Source of the DNA: Psychromonas ossibalaenae ATCC BAA-1528 | Lineage (GTDB): Bacteria > Pseudomonadota > Gammaproteobacteria > Enterobacterales > Psychromonadaceae | Direction of reading: 5' to 3' | Assembly (NCBI RefSeq): GCF_000381745.1 | Contig: NZ_KB906996.1 | Location: 1 to 58,048 of the forward strand | Length of the DNA: 58,048 nt | Shown here: piece by piece, positions 44,343-55,900 of the stretch | Layout: the number at the start of each line of letters is the position of its first letter | Numbering within the stretch: position 1 is the first letter of the stretch | Notes under the pieces: model-generated | Seen by the model: only the letters and a program-made list of their open reading frames with translations | Told to the model about the DNA's origin: nothing | The model's database searches: none | Translations under genes and position numbers: made by a program

Positions 44343-44512
44343 AAGGAAAAGAGTGGATAAATAATATGTCGACTGACTGTATTAAGAACAGAGCAGCACC
44401 CGCTGGAAATAACAGTAAAAACGATGCACAAAGCTTAAACTAAACATTTCTGCATCGATTTTTATGATTAATCAATTCTTCTAATAACTTCGCAGCACTA
44501 AAGTGTAATCAC

Positions 44513-46462
44513 TTACTTTCGTGAAACACGTTGAATATCAACAGGTGGTGCGATATAACCCTGGTAACCGTCTGTTCTAAGCGGTTTCACCGCAGCCAGA
44601 TGCTCTTGATCTTCGATACCGGTAATAATCACTTGAATTTCCAAGCCGCGTGCAATATTAACCAGTGCACGACAAAGTTCCAGATTCTGCTGATTTTCCT
44701 CATGCTCTTCATGATCATAAGCAGACAATGAAAGGTCCAGCTTAATATAATGTGGTTTTAGTACCTGCAGATAATTTAATGAGCCCATCTGTCTGCCGCA
44801 GTTATCCACACCAAATTTAGCACCGCCCTGTTTTATAATTTCACAAAGATCAATACTCGCCTGCAGATTGCCGGTGATACCTGACTCCGGAATTTCAAAA
44901 TGGACTAACTCTGGAGAAGTAAGCTGCTGCAGATATGAAGCCAGCCAGGTATGGAACTCAGGATCAGTTAAACTTTCACGAGCCAGGTTAACCGCAACAG
45001 GTTCGCTGTGAAGGTTAAGAATATTCTGCGCAACTATCGACTCCAGCAGGCAGCAGTCAAGCTGTTTACCTAACGATAAACGTTCGATATAAGGCATAAA
45101 CTCGCCGGCTTTGACAATTTCATTCTCAATCTGCAGACGACAGTAAATTTCACGCTGCATAACTTTATCTGTTTCAGTGAGCTGAATCGGCTGCCACTGG
45201 AGCAGGAACTGGTTATTGCTGATAGCATTGGTCAGACGAGTGCGCCACTCTTCGCGGCTGAACTCCTGCTGTTCATTAACATGGAACCAGCTGCTGACTT
45301 TATTCTGTGATATTGCGTTCTGAAGCGCATTGTCTGCCTGTGATAATAGCTCGGCACGGGTAACTTTTACAGTTCGTTCAGTAACACCGATTGCAAAATC
45401 CCGGTTCGGTTCGCAGCCCGCTTTTAACATTTCCTGGTTGATCAGGCGGATCAATGACTGCAGATATTCAGTAATCTGCTCGTGCTCACCTTTAGTCACC
45501 AGAAAAACAAATTCGGTATTAGAAATACGCGCAATAATGCATTCTTCGTGCTGAGGCAGCGTCTCCTGCATCTGTTTTGCCAGTACCCGGATGGTCTCAT
45601 CACGCACCTGAAAACCATACTTGCTGTGAATATCTTCCAGCCAGTCAAGCTTAGCTAATAAAAGCCCACCGAACCCAGGCCCCGCCAGCCAGCTGTTTAG
45701 CTGTCCAACCAGGTATTGGCGGTTTGGAAGCTGTGAAACAGCATCAAAGAATTTATCGTGTTTTAAAGTGCTAACTTCATTATCCAGTGCACCAAAAACC
45801 TGCTTCAGCTGGCGCGACATAGAATTAATTGCCCCGACAACATCGCTTAACTCAGTGGTTTTAGGCAGCGGCATATCCGGATTAAATTTACGCTCGGCAA
45901 TCTCGCGAGCATGAACCGCCACTTCGTGTAAAGGTTTTAGAATTGCTTTTAAACGAACGTGCAGTAATAAAATTGAGATAAGGAAAAGAGCCGAAAGAAT
46001 CATCGCGGTATCATTCATTATCCGCCACAATTCACGGTAGCCAATTGCCGGATTTGATTCAATTTTTAGTGTTGCTAACTGCAGCCATCCGGAAGTGATC
46101 ACAGTCTCTTTTGACTGCACATCAAAAAGATCTAAATCAGTAAACCATTGCGGTACATCCGAAATAACAATTGGATTTTCCCAGACCTGCTCCTGTTGAT
46201 CAGCCAGCCAGGTAAGACTTACTTTACGGTAAAAACCGCCTTCAAAGATGACGTTAACTAAAGTTTCAGCTGTCGCCATATCACCCGTTTCTAAATGCGG
46301 TTTAAGCATTAAACTTAAGGATGTACTGGCATTATTCAGATCTGACTCCATCTGATTAACCATAAAGTCTTTGGTTTCAGTAAACTGAAAATAAAGCAGA
46401 CTGGACATTACCAGTAAAAACAGTCCGAACAATAATGAGTTTATCTGATTAAACAAGGTCAT
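44513..46462 (-). CDS. lapD: LapD-like degenerate GGDEF/EAL c-di-GMP receptor
   Basis: A 649-residue inner-membrane receptor that senses c-di-GMP in the cytoplasm and binds the LapG protease in the periplasm. Domains: TM (about 6-25), a periplasmic LapD/MoxY-type domain (about 26-150), TM (about 152-172), HAMP (about 173-225), degenerate GGDEF (about 230-385, with RISNTEF in place of RxGGDEF), and degenerate EAL (about 400-649, no EAL at CRLQIE). Loss of both active-site motifs is expected of LapD. It is the last gene of the exporter operon, 7 bp after lapG. Confidence 0.9.
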   Translation of the reverse strand: MTLFNQINSLLFGLFLLVMSSLLYFQFTETKDFMVNQMESDLNNASTSLSLMLKPHLETGDMATAETLVNVIFEGGFYRKVSLTWLADQQEQVWENPIVISDVPQWFTDLDLFDVQSKETVITSGWLQLATLKIESNPAIGYRELWRIMNDTAMILSALFLISILLLHVRLKAILKPLHEVAVHAREIAERKFNPDMPLPKTTELSDVVGAINSMSRQLKQVFGALDNEVSTLKHDKFFDAVSQLPNRQYLVGQLNSWLAGPGFGGLLLAKLDWLEDIHSKYGFQVRDETIRVLAKQMQETLPQHEECIIARISNTEFVFLVTKGEHEQITEYLQSLIRLINQEMLKAGCEPNRDFAIGVTERTVKVTRAELLSQADNALQNAISQNKVSSWFHVNEQQEFSREEWRTRLTNAISNNQFLLQWQPIQLTETDKVMQREIYCRLQIENEIVKAGEFMPYIERLSLGKQLDCCLLESIVAQNILNLHSEPVAVNLARESLTDPEFHTWLASYLQQLTSPELVHFEIPESGITGNLQASIDLCEIIKQGGAKFGVDNCGRQMGSLNYLQVLKPHYIKLDLSLSAYDHEEHEENQQNLELCRALVNIARGLEIQVIITGIEDQEHLAAVKPLRTDGYQGYIAPPVDIQRVSRK

Positions 46463-46469
46463 AAATATG

Positions 46470-47180
46470 TTACTCCATTCTCAACTTTGGCTGCTTCATA
46501 TTTGAGGCCCCCATTCGTTGATTCAAATTAGTCCAGCGCTCCAGACGCTCTGATTTACCTGCAACAACCCCCTGGCCTTTTTCTTTATTTAGCCAGAGTT
46601 GTTTACCGTTAAAGCTGTATATAGGGATAAGATCTTTACGCTGTGTTGCAGGTTTAATAATGCCGTCGATATTATCTAAAATGATAGGAATAGAACCAGG
46701 CGTCTTATAATAAGCTAAAACCATATGGTATTGATTAAGCGTCACCGCCTTTACCATAGTAATGCGCATTTTTTCATCCGGCACTCCCAGTTCAAGCAGG
46801 GTGAAATATTTAGCGATAGCAAAGTCTTCACAGTCTCCGCCGTTAACACCGATAAACTCAACCGGCGTTGCCCAGTAATTTTTTTCACCCCAAAGTTTAA
46901 TATCATCAATAAAAAACAGCATATTAAAAAAATTATTTACTTTAAATAATCTCTCTGCTTCACTGACTTCCTGATACTGCGCCATGATATTTAACCAGGC
47001 CTGACCTCTTTTTCCTGCCCGTTCACCATAATTTCTGACCAGGGCATTGATTATCTTCTGATTATTCATTTTTGACTGGGCATGCACATAAAGCAGAGAA
47101 CCACCTAAAAATAGTATTAAGGTGGTTAACAAAGTTAAAATAACTTTTCTGCTTTTATAGTTCATAAAGCGCAGGATCAC
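46470..47180 (-). CDS. lapG: LapG-like periplasmic cysteine protease
   Basis: A 236-residue transglutaminase-like cysteine protease (BTLCP) that cleaves the N-terminal retention module of the adhesin and releases it from the cell. The triad is Cys117 (NGGDCEDFA), His152 (QYHMVLAYY) and Asp169 (ILDN). An N-terminal hydrophobic segment (about 13-35) directs export. The GTG at 47180 overlaps the preceding stop by 4 bp; an ATG at 47165 is an alternative start. LapD next door would hold it inactive when c-di-GMP is high. Confidence 0.92.
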   Translation of the reverse strand: MILRFMNYKSRKVILTLLTTLILFLGGSLLYVHAQSKMNNQKIINALVRNYGERAGKRGQAWLNIMAQYQEVSEAERLFKVNNFFNMLFFIDDIKLWGEKNYWATPVEFIGVNGGDCEDFAIAKYFTLLELGVPDEKMRITMVKAVTLNQYHMVLAYYKTPGSIPIILDNIDGIIKPATQRKDLIPIYSFNGKQLWLNKEKGQGVVAGKSERLERWTNLNQRMGASNMKQPKLRME

Positions 47181-47782
47181 TCAGCCAGCTGGTCAACACT
47201 ATAAATTGTCCATTTCATATCTTTCATCGACTTTTCACTGCTGATTTCAGCAACAATTCGGCGGTTACGCGCATGTATGTAGTCGTCATCACCTTCTAAT
47301 AATAAGCGGTCAAATCCATAACCTACTGCCTCCACCCTATCTTCCTCAATAGCAAATTGAGTGACTAGTATGTCTTTAATCGCCTGGGCACGGTTTTGTG
47401 ACAATTTTTTATTAAGCTGACGGCTGCCTCGAATACTTGTATGACCTTCAATGATCACATTAGTTGATGGATAGGCTTTCATGAAATCAGCCAGCGCTTC
47501 AACTTCAGGTAAAAACTCGGGAGCAACAACATAGGAGTTATTTGCAAAATTAACGAGTAATTTACGACGTACTTTTTCAACTAATTCTGCACCACATCCA
47601 GAGTTATTAACCTGTGCTCCGCTAAATGTATCTGGACATTCATCTCTTGCATTAATAACACCGTCACTTTCAACATCATTTAAATCAAATACCTGTGTTG
47701 TCGGCTCCGGCGACATTTCAACAACCTGCACAGAGCAGGCGGAAACAAACAGGGCGACAAAAACACTCATTAAAACTCTCAT
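47177..47782 (-). CDS. OmpA-family lipoprotein
   Basis: A 201-residue lipoprotein: signal peptide with lipobox FVSAC (cysteine near residue 16), a short linker with a thrombospondin type 3-like motif DGVINARDECPDT (about 40-52), then an OmpA C-terminal peptidoglycan-binding domain (about 75-190, VIIEGHTSIRGSRQLNKKLSQNRAQAIKDIL). It lies between the TolC and LapG genes, overlapping both by 4 bp, so it is part of the adhesin export operon. Attaching the export machinery to the cell wall is a plausible role. Confidence 0.88.
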   Translation of the reverse strand: MRVLMSVFVALFVSACSVQVVEMSPEPTTQVFDLNDVESDGVINARDECPDTFSGAQVNNSGCGAELVEKVRRKLLVNFANNSYVVAPEFLPEVEALADFMKAYPSTNVIIEGHTSIRGSRQLNKKLSQNRAQAIKDILVTQFAIEEDRVEAVGYGFDRLLLEGDDDYIHARNRRIVAEISSEKSMKDMKWTIYSVDQLAE

Positions 47783-49179
47783 TGCGAAACTCCTCCTTCA
47801 AACTGCTCTTCTCCATGCCACGCCTCTGGCCGGGTAACTCTTAGGGCTGTAAGCAGCAGTCCCATAGAATGCATAATACGGTATTGCGCTGTAATTTCTG
47901 TAAATTCAGCATCTAAAAAATCTCTTCTCGCCTGGAACAGTTCATTTTCAGTATCTAACAGATCTAATAAACTACGCTGGCCGATCTGAAACTGCTGCTG
48001 ATAATCAGACTGGGTATCTTTTGATGCAATCACGTGCATTTTGATATATTTCTTCTGCAGGTTCAGCTGTTCATAAGCATCCCAGGAAAGAATAAAACCT
48101 TCTTTCACCTGACGGTGAACACCACGGTTAAGCTCTTTTGCTTCACTCATCTTATAAGCCGTTTCTTTGGCGTAGGCCTCGTCTTTACCACCAGAAAAAA
48201 TATTATAAGAAAAACGCACCATAGCAACAACATCATTATTTTCACCGCCTACATCCGGTGTACCGCTGCCGTCTTCTCCGTCAAGGTTATCGTTAAAGTT
48301 AGCATTAAGCTCCAGCGACACCTTTGGATAATAATTTGATTTAGCAGAATCGTACTGCGCAATCGATGACTGAATATCATTACCTGCTGATTTGATAACC
48401 GGATGATTAGCCAGCGCAGTTTCCAGCCCAACTTCTTTACTTTCCGGCAGGAACGTTGAATCAGGGTATGGAATAACTAAATTATCCGGGCTCTGATCAA
48501 CTACACGGTAAAACTTAGTTTTACTGTCCAGATAGTTATTTTTTGCAGCAATTAAATTTGACTGGGCTTTTGCAAGACGGCCGTTGATTTGTGATAAATC
48601 AGCTCGACTTCCAATTCCAGAATCTGTGCGTTCTTTAATCTGCTGGTAAATCTCCTCATGCGAAGCCAGGTTTTTTTCAGAAAGAGCCACTAGCTTTTCA
48701 GCTTTGATCAGATCTACATAAACTTTACTGATTTCTAACGCTAAATCTTCTGCAAGCGCATGTAAGCGCCACTGCTCAGCACTTGTTGCATAACTAGTGC
48801 GTTTAACTTCACTGCTGGTATGAAAACCGCTGAAAAGACTCTGATTAAGGCTGACACCCAGCTCACGGCGCATCATGCTTTCAGTATTGTCATTATCACC
48901 ACCATCTCGACGCGTACCAGGGCTATCTGTGTATTCATAACCATAACCCCCGGTCAGATCAACCGAAGGTAGATAACCGGCTTCAGCCTGCTCAACCTGT
49001 TTTTCTTTCACTTTAAAACGTGTATAAGCAGCCCGTAGTTCCGGGTGAGTGTCCAATGAAAAAGCAACTGCCTGCTCCAGAGACTGACTGTTAACGACGG
49101 CAGGCCACATTACTGCGGAACACAATATTCCAACTGCACATTTTTGAGCCGTTTTAAAATTTAAGGGCTTCATTTTCAC
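47779..49179 (-). CDS. TolC-family outer membrane channel of the type I system
   Basis: A 466-residue exported protein with a signal peptide (about 1-32) and two repeats of the outer membrane efflux domain. Segments typical of AggA/LapE-type proteins are LEQAVAFSLDTHPELRAAYTRF near the start, GYEYTDSPGTRRDG, LNQSLFSGFHTSSEV, and in the second half VRFSYNIFSGGKDEAYAKE and QFQIGQRSLLDLLDTENELFQARR. It forms the outer membrane exit for the adhesin, with the HlyD and ABC proteins encoded just upstream. Confidence 0.93.
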   Translation of the reverse strand: MKMKPLNFKTAQKCAVGILCSAVMWPAVVNSQSLEQAVAFSLDTHPELRAAYTRFKVKEKQVEQAEAGYLPSVDLTGGYGYEYTDSPGTRRDGGDNDNTESMMRRELGVSLNQSLFSGFHTSSEVKRTSYATSAEQWRLHALAEDLALEISKVYVDLIKAEKLVALSEKNLASHEEIYQQIKERTDSGIGSRADLSQINGRLAKAQSNLIAAKNNYLDSKTKFYRVVDQSPDNLVIPYPDSTFLPESKEVGLETALANHPVIKSAGNDIQSSIAQYDSAKSNYYPKVSLELNANFNDNLDGEDGSGTPDVGGENNDVVAMVRFSYNIFSGGKDEAYAKETAYKMSEAKELNRGVHRQVKEGFILSWDAYEQLNLQKKYIKMHVIASKDTQSDYQQQFQIGQRSLLDLLDTENELFQARRDFLDAEFTEITAQYRIMHSMGLLLTALRVTRPEAWHGEEQFEGGVSQ

Positions 49180-49206
49180 TCCATTTCTTTGTTAAATAAT
49201 TCAATT

Positions 49207-50580
49207 TTAATGTTCTCTGAGCGCCATCTCTTTTGCTCTTAAAATCGGATTCAAAATATATTCAAGCACAGTTCTTTTGCTGATCATCACATCAACAGAT
49301 GTCATCATTCCGGGAATGATCGGCATATCTTCCTTATCTTTACTGTGCATGCTTGATTCGTTGGTTCTTACTCTAATAATATAAAAACTGTTGCCTTCTT
49401 CATCCTGTGTTGTATCTGCGCTGATATGCTCAACAACACCTTCAAGACCGCCGTAACGGGTAAAATCATATGCGGTAATTTTTACCATTGCCGGTAACCC
49501 GAGATGAATAAAAGCGATATCTTTAGGGATAATTTTAGCTTCAATTAATAATTTGTCATCGGTTGGCACAATTTCCAGCAGCACCTGCCCCGGCTGTACA
49601 ACACCGCCTAAGGTGGTTATATGCACGGTTTTAATCGTGCCGACCACAGGTGAAGTAATTAATGCTTTGGTTACTTTATCCTTAACACCAACTTGTGCTT
49701 CGGTAATCCGAGAAAATTTCGACTGCAGTTCATTCAACTGCGCACGCGCATCGGTGCGGTAATTAAGTACCGCTTCACGACGCTTTAAAACAGCTTCATC
49801 AAAAGCAGAGCGAAGTTTAGGTTTTAATAAACGCAGCCCGGTTAATTCGCCTTTGATATCATTGACTGAGCGCTCTAACTTAAGCAATTCAACTTCTGGA
49901 ACAATATTTTTCACCGCTAAAGGACGGGTTAACTTTAATTCCCTGTTTGCGAGTTTCAAGCTTGTCTGCAGGGTGATTATTTTAGAATCTAACTCTTTTA
50001 CCTCCTGCTGACGCTGCTTAATCTGCTGTGCCTGTATAGCAACCTGATTCTCCAGATTATTAAGGCGGCCATTATATTCATCTTGCTGGCGTAATACTAA
50101 TTTTTGCGCCGTTTCTTTTAAATCAGCAGGGAAATTCAATGACTCTTTTTTTATTTTTATCTGTAACTGCCAGTTAGGTACGTCAGCAACTAAAATACTG
50201 CTTAATTCTGTACGTAAACGTATGATATCTGAACGTAATGCATCAACCTCTTTATTCTGCTGCGCCATGTCAGAGCGGAAACGCGTATCATCAATACGTG
50301 CTAATGACTGCCCTTTTTTTACCTGCATGCCTTCTTTAACATAAAGCTCTTGTAAAATACCACCGTCGAGGCTTTGAATAACCTGAATCTGTGTAGAGGG
50401 AATGACCTTTCCTTCACCTCGAGTCACCCGATCCAGCTCCGCATAATATGCCCAGACAATAAAACAGGTAACTAAAGCGGCTAATGACCAGATAGTTAAA
50501 CGATGTATGCTGGGTGTCTGAGTTAAAATGGCGCCGTACACATCATCGGCCATCTCCAGATCTTCTTTAGTTATTTTCAT
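49207..50580 (-). CDS. lapC: HlyD-family membrane fusion protein
   Basis: A 457-residue periplasmic adaptor. One membrane helix (about 29-47) follows a short cytoplasmic N terminus; GEGKVIPSTQIQVIQSLDGGILQELYVKEGMQVKKGQSLARID is the biotinyl-lipoyl-like half, residues about 110-310 form the long coiled coil, and PVVGTIKTVHITTLGGVVQPGQVLLEIVP is the second half. It overlaps the ABC gene by 4 bp. Confidence 0.93.
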   Translation of the reverse strand: MKITKEDLEMADDVYGAILTQTPSIHRLTIWSLAALVTCFIVWAYYAELDRVTRGEGKVIPSTQIQVIQSLDGGILQELYVKEGMQVKKGQSLARIDDTRFRSDMAQQNKEVDALRSDIIRLRTELSSILVADVPNWQLQIKIKKESLNFPADLKETAQKLVLRQQDEYNGRLNNLENQVAIQAQQIKQRQQEVKELDSKIITLQTSLKLANRELKLTRPLAVKNIVPEVELLKLERSVNDIKGELTGLRLLKPKLRSAFDEAVLKRREAVLNYRTDARAQLNELQSKFSRITEAQVGVKDKVTKALITSPVVGTIKTVHITTLGGVVQPGQVLLEIVPTDDKLLIEAKIIPKDIAFIHLGLPAMVKITAYDFTRYGGLEGVVEHISADTTQDEEGNSFYIIRVRTNESSMHSKDKEDMPIIPGMMTSVDVMISKRTVLEYILNPILRAKEMALREH

Positions 50581-52754
50581 GCTTTAGCTCCAGAGGCTAA
50601 TAAACCCTTTTTAAGTTTGTCGAGAATAATATCCTTGGGTCCATCTGCAACTAAATGTCCTTTATCAAGCACTATGATTCGATCCACGAGCTGTAGAAGA
50701 TGCATTTTATGAGTGATTAAAAACATCGTTCTATTGTGCACCGTTTGTGACATGGAATTAATAAACAATTTTTCGGCACGTGCATCTAAACTGGCCGTCG
50801 GCTCATCCAGTAATAGAACCTGCGGATCGTTTAAAATGGCACGGGCTAATGCAACAGCCTGGCGCTGCCCGCGAGATAAGGATTTACCGCCTTCACCAAC
50901 CTGCAGATCTAACCCTTCAGATTCAAGATCGGTAAACATGCTGACACCTGAAAGCTGTACGGCACGAATTAACTGATATTCTGTTACCTGCCTGGTACCG
51001 AATAAAATATTGTCTTTAATCGAACCGTGAAAAAGTACGATATCCTGAGGCAGGTAACCAAAGTTACGGCGTAAATCACTGGGATGTATCTGCCCCTGAT
51101 GAAGTCCGTCATAGCGAATACTACCGAGCGAAGGTTGAAACAGCCCGAGCATCACTTTCGCCAGAGTACTTTTACCTGAACCGTTGCGGCCGATAATGGC
51201 GATTTTTTCCCCGGGTTTAACTTTTAACGAAAGCGGGTACAATGCAGGCTTTTCAATATCCGGATAATTAAAACTGACGTGCTCGACTACGATATTACCT
51301 TCTAGTTTCAAACGACTGGCTAAATGACCTTTATTTTCAAACTCGCCTTCCTGCTCCATAATACCATCAAGCTGCCTTAGTGAACTTACCGTCTGGTTAT
51401 AACGGGTCATTAAAGCGGCCACTTTAGCCATCGGACCGATTGCACGACTGGATAACATAACCGCTGCAATAATACCGCCCATGGATATCAAGCCCTCTGA
51501 TACACGGTAGACACCTAAAACAATCACCGCAACAACTGAAAACTGCACAATAAAGCTGGATACATTTGATACAGAGTTAGTGATCATTTTAGTTTTTAAC
51601 TGCCAGTTTGAAGTATGACCTAACATCTGCTGCCAGGAATTCTGAATAACCCCTTCCGCGCCGTTAGCTTTAATCGATTCAAGAGCCGATAAACTTTCAA
51701 TCAGATGACCGTGGCGTAAGCCTGAAAATTTATTACTCTCTTCAATCGCAATGCGTAATTTAGGCTGCATAATCAGGGTGTAACCAAGAATCAGCAAAGT
51801 TGCAGCCACAGAAAACACCGCTAGATCACCGGCAACCAGATAAATAATAAACATAAACAGAAGTGAAAAAGGTAAATCAACCAGCGCAGTGATCGTTGCT
51901 GACGATAAAAAATCACGAATACTGTCAAATTCGCCTAACTGTCGTGCCATGCCGCCGACGCTTGCTCCGCGCTTTTCTAAAGGGACACCGACAACCTTAG
52001 CAAACAGTTTTGAAGAGACTTGAATATCAACTTTTTTACCCGCGACATCAATAAGATAACTTCGAAGCTGCTTCAAAATCAGATCAAAGATATAAGCAAC
52101 CGAACCGCCTATTGCTAACACCCATAATGTTTCAAATGCCAGATTAGGCACCACCTTATCGTAAATATTCATGACAAACAGAGGTGAAACAAGTGCAAAT
52201 ATATTCACTAGTATCGAAGCAATAATTACATCACGATAAATAGGCGCAGATTCGCGGATAGTATCCCATAACCAGTGCTTTTGAGTATCTGCGATATGTA
52301 CATCAAAATCCCGGTCACCATGATATTTCTGTTTAATTAAAAACAGGTAGCCCACATAAACGGATTCTAACTCTTCAATACTAAGTGATTCTTCTCCGCC
52401 GGTTTCAGGTAAAGAAATAATTGCTTTATTCGCTTTAATATCAAGTTCCTGCAGTATGCAGGCTTTTTGATCTTTAAGCATCAAGATACAGGGCAGGAGC
52501 ATAGCCGGGATATTATTAAGACTTTTACGGCTTAGTTTTGCGCTTAATCCGGCTCGGGCGGCCGCCTGCGGCAGCAGTTCAGGAGAAAGGCAGCTGCCTG
52601 ACAGCGGCAGACCCGCTGCTAACGCCTCAGCCGAACAAGGATTCCCGAAGTGCTCACTAAGCAGAACGAGAGAATCAAGAAGCGGGTCTTCACTGACTCG
52701 CTGTGAAGCATTGATTGTCCACTGTTTTTCTTGCGTTGAAGATGAAGACTGCAT
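50577..52754 (-). CDS. lapB: Type I secretion ABC transporter, LapB-like
   Basis: A 725-residue permease-ATPase. Residues about 20-145 are a C39-peptidase-like domain in which the catalytic Cys position reads HFG (SEHFGNPC), so it should bind but not cut the substrate, as in RTX exporters. Residues about 165-450 hold six membrane helices. The ATPase follows: Walker A IGRNGSGKSTLAK (about 520), signature LSRGQRQAVALARAIL, Walker B VLLLDEPTASLD, and H-loop ITHKM. It is the first gene of the operon leading to lapD. Confidence 0.93.
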   Translation of the reverse strand: MQSSSSTQEKQWTINASQRVSEDPLLDSLVLLSEHFGNPCSAEALAAGLPLSGSCLSPELLPQAAARAGLSAKLSRKSLNNIPAMLLPCILMLKDQKACILQELDIKANKAIISLPETGGEESLSIEELESVYVGYLFLIKQKYHGDRDFDVHIADTQKHWLWDTIRESAPIYRDVIIASILVNIFALVSPLFVMNIYDKVVPNLAFETLWVLAIGGSVAYIFDLILKQLRSYLIDVAGKKVDIQVSSKLFAKVVGVPLEKRGASVGGMARQLGEFDSIRDFLSSATITALVDLPFSLLFMFIIYLVAGDLAVFSVAATLLILGYTLIMQPKLRIAIEESNKFSGLRHGHLIESLSALESIKANGAEGVIQNSWQQMLGHTSNWQLKTKMITNSVSNVSSFIVQFSVVAVIVLGVYRVSEGLISMGGIIAAVMLSSRAIGPMAKVAALMTRYNQTVSSLRQLDGIMEQEGEFENKGHLASRLKLEGNIVVEHVSFNYPDIEKPALYPLSLKVKPGEKIAIIGRNGSGKSTLAKVMLGLFQPSLGSIRYDGLHQGQIHPSDLRRNFGYLPQDIVLFHGSIKDNILFGTRQVTEYQLIRAVQLSGVSMFTDLESEGLDLQVGEGGKSLSRGQRQAVALARAILNDPQVLLLDEPTASLDARAEKLFINSMSQTVHNRTMFLITHKMHLLQLVDRIIVLDKGHLVADGPKDIILDKLKKGLLASGAKA

Positions 52755-52889
52755 TTAAAAAATACTCTCAGAAAAATTTCGAAATAAATGAATATGTTAT
52801 GAAGACGTTATAAGTGTATAACCTCACAGCAATTATGGGGGATACAAGCTTAAGAAATAACAAAAAGTGTTAATTAACCGCCATATAAC

Positions 52890-52921
52890 AAAAAGAGCAG
52901 CCGTTAGGCTGCTCTTTTTTA
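52890..52921 (-). terminator. Terminator of the adhesin gene
   Basis: AAAAAGAGCAGCC-GTTA-GGCTGCTCTTTTTT is a perfect hairpin with flanking A/T runs, 18 bp downstream of the adhesin stop codon. It separates the adhesin transcript from the exporter operon. Confidence 0.9.
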
Positions 52922-52938
52922 AGGTTAAAATTTAGACG

Positions 52939-55900
52939 TTAAGTATGATCATCGGGAATTTCAATCACCACGCCTTGATCATCGATAGCGGTAATATCAC
53001 TAATGATTAACGCACCGCTGTTATTTTCCTTAAATAGGTCGTTAATTACCGTAACATCATCACTGCCTAAATCAACACCATCAAGTACAATTGTTTGAGA
53101 AACTTGTGCAGCAGTTTTACCGGCATCACCGTCTACGAAAACATCAATGATAGTTTTACCATCATCAGAACTGAAATTAAGGTAATCATCAAGGGTATCA
53201 CCCAGTTTGACATGCAGCAGATCGCTGAGATCAAGTTTATCACCTTCCGCGATATTGAAGTCTTGGATATGATCAGTTCCTCCATCCGCGTCACCAGCTA
53301 ACCAAACGAAAGTATCAGCCCCTTGACCACCAATAAGCTGATCATCACCTTTACCGCCAATAAGCAGATCGTCACCGCTACCGCCTTCAAGCCAGTCATT
53401 TCCGTCTCCCGCAACGAGAACGTCATCACCGGCTAGGCCTTCAAGATGTAACACATTATCGATAGGATCTGTTGTTTCACCATTATTGTCGATATATCCA
53501 GTTGCTCCACCATTACCATCAGATACGTAGGTACCCGCAAGCACAGTGCCGTCACTCAAGGTCACCGTAAACTCGGCACCAACTAGGTTAGCACCAAGGT
53601 TATTACCTAGATTATCTGTGTCAAAAGCGAACTCAAATTTATCACCATCTGTAAAATCACCAGCAACGAAATTAGCAACAAGCAGGCTACTGTTGGCTGT
53701 CATACTGTCAAAAATATTGTTTTGTTGATCAATACCTACAGAATTATTGCTTCTAAACTGCAGCTCTTCTCTTTCGTCCCAAACCGCATTACTGTCTATT
53801 TTGATTTTGATAGAACTTACCGATAATCCCGAGGCTGCACTGGCAAACGCAAACCCGAATTGATTTGGTGTTGAGAAGGTATTTCCAGCAAGAACCGTTG
53901 CACTTATGCTGGTTGCGGCGACTGAGCTGGCAGCCGATTCACCTAGCATGATGTCATTTTCATGAGTACCAATGAGGTGTGCTGTATTTTGGTAATCCAA
54001 ACGCACTGTGGCACTATCAGACGCGTTATTCCCTTCAATAGTGTAGTTGAAACTATCACCTTCGTTTCCGCTACTGATGGTAACAGCACCATTATTTAAG
54101 GCCACACCATTACCGGTAACGCTAGTAATTTGGCTGTTTTCTGGTGCTGCATCACCATGGGTAAGGTAGGACGTATCAATGACAACCGCTGAGCCCTCAT
54201 CCGCATTGGTAATAACATTGTTTACATTAGCATCGAGCCCTGCGTAGTAGTCAATATGCAATTCTAACACTAAGGTGTCGTTATCGCCGTCACCATCCAC
54301 TACTACTACGTCGATCGTTTCTGTTTCGTTAATAACATTCTTGTCTACATCAATATTGTAGCTGTATGTACCCGTTTCAAAGTTAAGGGTGAACTGACCA
54401 CCAAGTTCAGTACTTACCGAAACTTCAGCAGTGCTGCCGTCATATAAATAGCTAATGCCACCAATACTAAATTCTTGGATATTACCGCCGTCGGCGCCTA
54501 TGTTAATGCCGCCGTCAGCAGTAAGAATATTGAGTTCACCACCGATATTATTGTTGTCAAAATATGCAATGACGGTAGCGGTCAGATCGGACGCGTCGTC
54601 AACAACCACTGCGTAATCACTGTTGTCATCACTCAGATCTTTGGAATGTGCAATGGGCTGTAATTTGTCGAGCGGTGCGTTACCAATACCGATCGCAAAG
54701 GAAATATCATAAAAACTATCTTGGTTTAAATAAGTTTCCCATGCAGTCTGTTGAGCTGCCCCAACTTCATAGCCACTATTAGGCTGACCATCAGAGATAA
54801 AATAAACAAAGCTTTGATCTGCCGTTGGCAAATCGCCGCTGCTCATCACCGTATTTAGGGCAGTGCTGTACTGTGTTCCACCGCCAGCAGACAGGCCATT
54901 CAAGTAGTTAATGGCACCATCTATATCATCTACCAGCCAGGTTGAATTCGCCATAGTAGAACCGGCAAAAGTTACGATTTGGATATTAACATTACCAGTA
55001 TCATCAACCTCATTAATCAGCGCGGTAAGCGATTCAACAGCAGTCTCAAGGTAGGTTTTTCCATTACCCGCTGAGTTGCCCATACTGCCGGATAGATCTA
55101 GTACAAAGGTTAAGTTACTGGTAACCGGATCTGCATTAGCCGACAAGTTTTGACTGATGTCTTTTACCACTGGCACATCGTCGATGATGTCGACAATCAG
55201 GCTAGCATCCGATGATAAACCGAGCCCGTTTTCAACGGTATAGCTGATTGTTTCAGAAATATTTTCACCTAACGAATTAGAAGTTAACTGATATTCATAA
55301 TAACCCGCACGTTGACCATTACTGTCATCCACATGAACCGTCAGCACACCATAATTGGTTAAAACTGAAATGATGCCGTTGACAGGCGCGCCTCCTTCAA
55401 CCGCTATGATTTCAGTCGAGCTGCTGATACCGGAATCGTTGTCCAGCAGGTTACCGACTATAACATTACTGCCGCTGCCGGCATCACTACCGTTAATAAG
55501 GCCGGATTCCGAAGCAGTACCGGCATCATCTGCCGCAGTTGGACTTGAGTCCTGTTGAACGATTAGCGTGGCAGAGTCGGTATCACCATCTGCATCAATA
55601 AGGGTGTATTCAAATTCATCACTAGTCGGGACACCAGCTGTCGAGTGTACGTTCAGCTCTTTCAACATAAAGTTGTCTCGTACACCAGCGGAATCGGGGT
55701 AAAGAACAATGGTATGAAGTTCAGAATTAGATGTGATAGTAAAATCATTGCTGTGGGCTTCGCCTGATACTAGCAAGTTGCCATTGACATCATAGGCTTT
55801 CCAAAACACCGTTTCGCCGCCATTAGCATTCATTCCATCAAGTTCAATATCGACACTGTCGGCAGTTTGATCAAGCTGAATAACTAAGGCCTCTGTATCT